Positions 62,151 to 64,000 of a stretch of DNA of 64,000 bases are shown here, one piece after another. The notes beneath the pieces were generated by a model. It was not told the DNA's origin, searched no databases, and worked only from the letters and a program-made list of their open reading frames with translations. Made by a program: the position numbers and the translations under genes. Origin of the DNA: Platynereis dumerilii (Eukaryota > Annelida > Polychaeta > Phyllodocida > Nereididae); assembly GCA_026936325.1 (NCBI GenBank), contig JAPTHN010000038.1, forward strand, positions 3,838,452-3,902,451. Direction: 5' to 3'. How positions within the stretch are numbered: the stretch's first letter is position 1; every line of letters begins with the position of its first letter.

Positions 62151-62152
62151 AC
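60979..62152 (-). pseudogene. LINE reverse transcriptase, 3' half
   Basis: Three successive frames cover it. 62152-61739 has TLGVFIDLNKAFHTVDHRI, CYGIRG, ISCGVPQGSILGSLLFLLY and FADDTNLFLSGKD (the active-site FADD). 61803-61432 has LTLNVTKTHYM, SSKFLGVIIDHKLNWQEHI and KLSKSIGI. 61353-60979 is the C-terminal region (MQKRVVRIIKGVSRRTPSNS to FKGAEIWNSV). The LINE at 20.4 kb reads similarly (ISCGVPQGSILGPLLFILYI, SKSIGI). At least two frameshifts or small indels separate the pieces, and everything before the catalytic LNKAF box is missing. Non-functional. Confidence 0.88.
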
Positions 62153-62338
62153 TCAAGTTAGATAATTTAAAATCAATTTTTGGTAAAATGGTCTTAAATA
62201 TTCAAAGAAAATTACTTTTTCTAAAATGTGGTACCAACAGCTAAAAAACATCAAAATGAGGCCTTTTTACACATTTTGCTCATTTCTGAGAAATACATAA
62301 TGCCTACTTTGAACTCATTTTGGTGGAGCAGGTCACAT

Positions 62339-63485
62339 ATTTGATACACGTAGACACCTTGAGATACATGACAATACCAAATGTATAACAATCACCTTCA
62401 ATCACAGTTTAGTCAACGACCTTTGCAAGTTCACATGTCAAGTCAGCCTAAAATATCGTGAATAATTTTTTCCAGTTTGTGAAAAAAAAAAGATAATTTC
62501 TTTGCACTAAAGGCCAGAGATAGGGCCATGGCTTTTTATAAATTGTTTATTGTCAAAGAGGTAGAATATAGGCCTAATTATATTTTTATATTTTGTTTGT
62601 TTTCATCACCTTTTTTAAAACTATTCTGTCCTAATAATATAGAAATTGTGTGTAATAACATTGAGTACTAGTTCAAAGAGAAAGAAATGTTTTACAACTT
62701 GTTTGCGTCTTTCCTTTTTTGTCAAACTTTATACACATTCAAGAGTCATCCATCTTCAGAGGTCAACTGGAACAGTCAGGTCTTTAGAGGCCACCTTTGG
62801 TCAGACAGATTCATTTTTCTTTCCTTCCACGGGGACACCAAGGTGACCTAATGTGTCTCCTGAGTTTCGTTAGTGTTTGCTTCATGTTGGGTACATTGAG
62901 CATTTGCTTCACGTATATATATAGTCATATACTATTATGTTTTGTTATAATGTTAATTACATGTTGAAGTCACACACTGAAAAAAGATTACTGTAAGTGC
63001 ATACACTCATATTAATGAAAATTCAATAACCTATATGTTTAATAAATTATCCAAATAAACCTCATTGAGCTGTTAATACTTACAAATATGCGGGACATTG
63101 AAAATCTAAAAAAAGTGCACTTGGAATCTAAGAACTTGTAAACAGGCTGAATGTTTCTGACGCAATCAATGACCATTACTGTCAAATTGTCAATGTTGTC
63201 TCCTGGCTTCACAGCATCAACAAAAGATGATCTGAGATAATTTGGGATTATTCTGGATCAATTTGGGGCTGACGCTGCCTAATCCCATCTCATTTGTTTG
63301 ACTCTGCTTAGATGAATCCAGCTCACAGCTGCACCATTCTGATCCTGTTGCAAACAAGATATATGCACTTGTTGGCTAAGACCTCACCCTGGCCACTGCT
63401 GCTGCTGTTTATATGTGTGCCATGATACGTATAATCGTAAATTTGGCATAACAGTTACTCAGCCTTCCCACTAGGCCCTAGAGGT
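62339..63485. other. Unassigned stretch
   Basis: AT-rich; no repeat partner in the window and no credible frame. Confidence 0.45.
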
Positions 63486-63777
63486 AAAGTTGAAGGTAAA
63501 GGTAAAGGTTAATTTGATTTTGTTTAACGTGGATACGCGGTAGCCAACATAAGTCCCCAAATGGAAAGGATAGAATAACCTGTTTCCAAAAGGACCCAAC
63601 GCCTGTGTCAGTTTACCTCCCCAGCATGCAAACTAAGCAGGCACCACTGGCAACAGTGCTTTATTAAATCCTCACTCAGCTTGGGAACTCTACTTGGGAA
63701 CTTGGCCATGACCAGGAGTTAAACCCAGGACACTGGAGCAGAAGTTTTCACTGTTAACCACTGCTCCACCGAGTCCC
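63486..63777 (-). mobile_element. tRNA-derived SINE
   Basis: On the minus strand it starts GGGACTCGGTGGAGCAGTGG. This holds a pol III A box (TGGAGCAGTGG, 63758-63768), followed about 33 bases later by a B box (GGTTTAACTCC, 63715-63725). A body of about 200 bases follows, with ACCGCGTATCCACGTTAA near the 3' end and a TTTACC-rich tail. Length (about 290 bp) and order fit a SINE2-type element. The partner LINE for its tail is not known. Confidence 0.8.
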
Positions 63778-64000
63778 ATTTTTTCAAAGCTGCTCACAAA
63801 TATGGTCATACAAAGACATCTTGAAATGACTGCATTTAACATATGTTTATCAGTCTTTGTGTTGCATTTCATTTCTTGCTTCGATCTTGTGAATGCTGTC
63901 TGCAACTGAGAACCTTGAAATACTGAAGAGTGTGATACCTACGCAAGCAAAATTATACAGCAGTGAGTAAAGCTCCATGCCATAAGAAAAAATATAAGAC
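63778..64000. other. Window edge, nothing recognised
   Basis: Short AT-rich sequence after the SINE head; no feature seen. Confidence 0.5.

Larger units (their letters stand above)
60472..62338. mobile_element. Inverted-repeat element split by a LINE
   Basis: ATGTGACCTGCTCCACCAAA(ATG) at the left is inverted at the right end with about 38 bp of pairing. Without the LINE it would be about 0.4 kb, a MITE-like size. Target duplication unclear. Confidence 0.75.

Overview
The window looks like nuclear DNA of a marine invertebrate animal. It is AT-rich and has no operons, and its recognisable content is metazoan: CR1/L2/Jockey-type LINEs, a BEL/Pao LTR retrotransposon, a mariner, a tRNA-derived SINE and many MITE-like inverted-repeat elements. 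Nothing in the sequence fixes the phylum; an echinoderm-like or other repeat-rich invertebrate is a guess. I recognise no complete host protein gene. The window reads as intergenic or long-intron DNA built almost wholly from repeats nested in or next to each other. Two weak candidate host exons are noted near 28.0 and 29.3 kb.

Layout. 1-27.2 kb: three partial copies (A, B, C) of an unnamed mosaic repeat, here called family P. Copy A is split by a 6.56-kb element with very long terminal inverted repeats (2609-9171), which itself carries a nested 610-bp element and arrays of RFX X-box-like palindromes. Copy A then meets an AGATA microsatellite and an L2-like LINE 3' end. Copy B is split by a 5'-truncated LINE whose endonuclease-reverse transcriptase frame is open for about 1,000 codons. 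27.2-31.05 kb: the least repetitive part. 31.06-38.90 kb: a young BEL/Pao element with two 701-bp LTRs and flanking target duplications. 38.9-49.8 kb: a repeat cluster containing an inverted pair of arms about 7 kb apart, a 1.27-kb TA-flanked element, a 1.77-kb inverted-repeat element made of CAGACGTCTG palindromes and 24-bp minisatellites, and further family P and R2 modules. 51.3-54.2 kb: a TA-MITE, a decayed mariner sharing its TA, and a 0.7-kb inverted-repeat element. 54-64 kb: LINE remnants on both strands, one of them inside an inverted-repeat element, a short palindromic repeat seen twice, an inverted family P fragment and a tRNA-type SINE.

There is no pathway here. What links the parts is transposition: autonomous elements (LINE, BEL/Pao, mariner) sit beside non-autonomous elements that share their target preferences, and several insertions can be read as dated layers because a second copy of the host repeat shows the empty site. 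All alignments and counts were made by eye.
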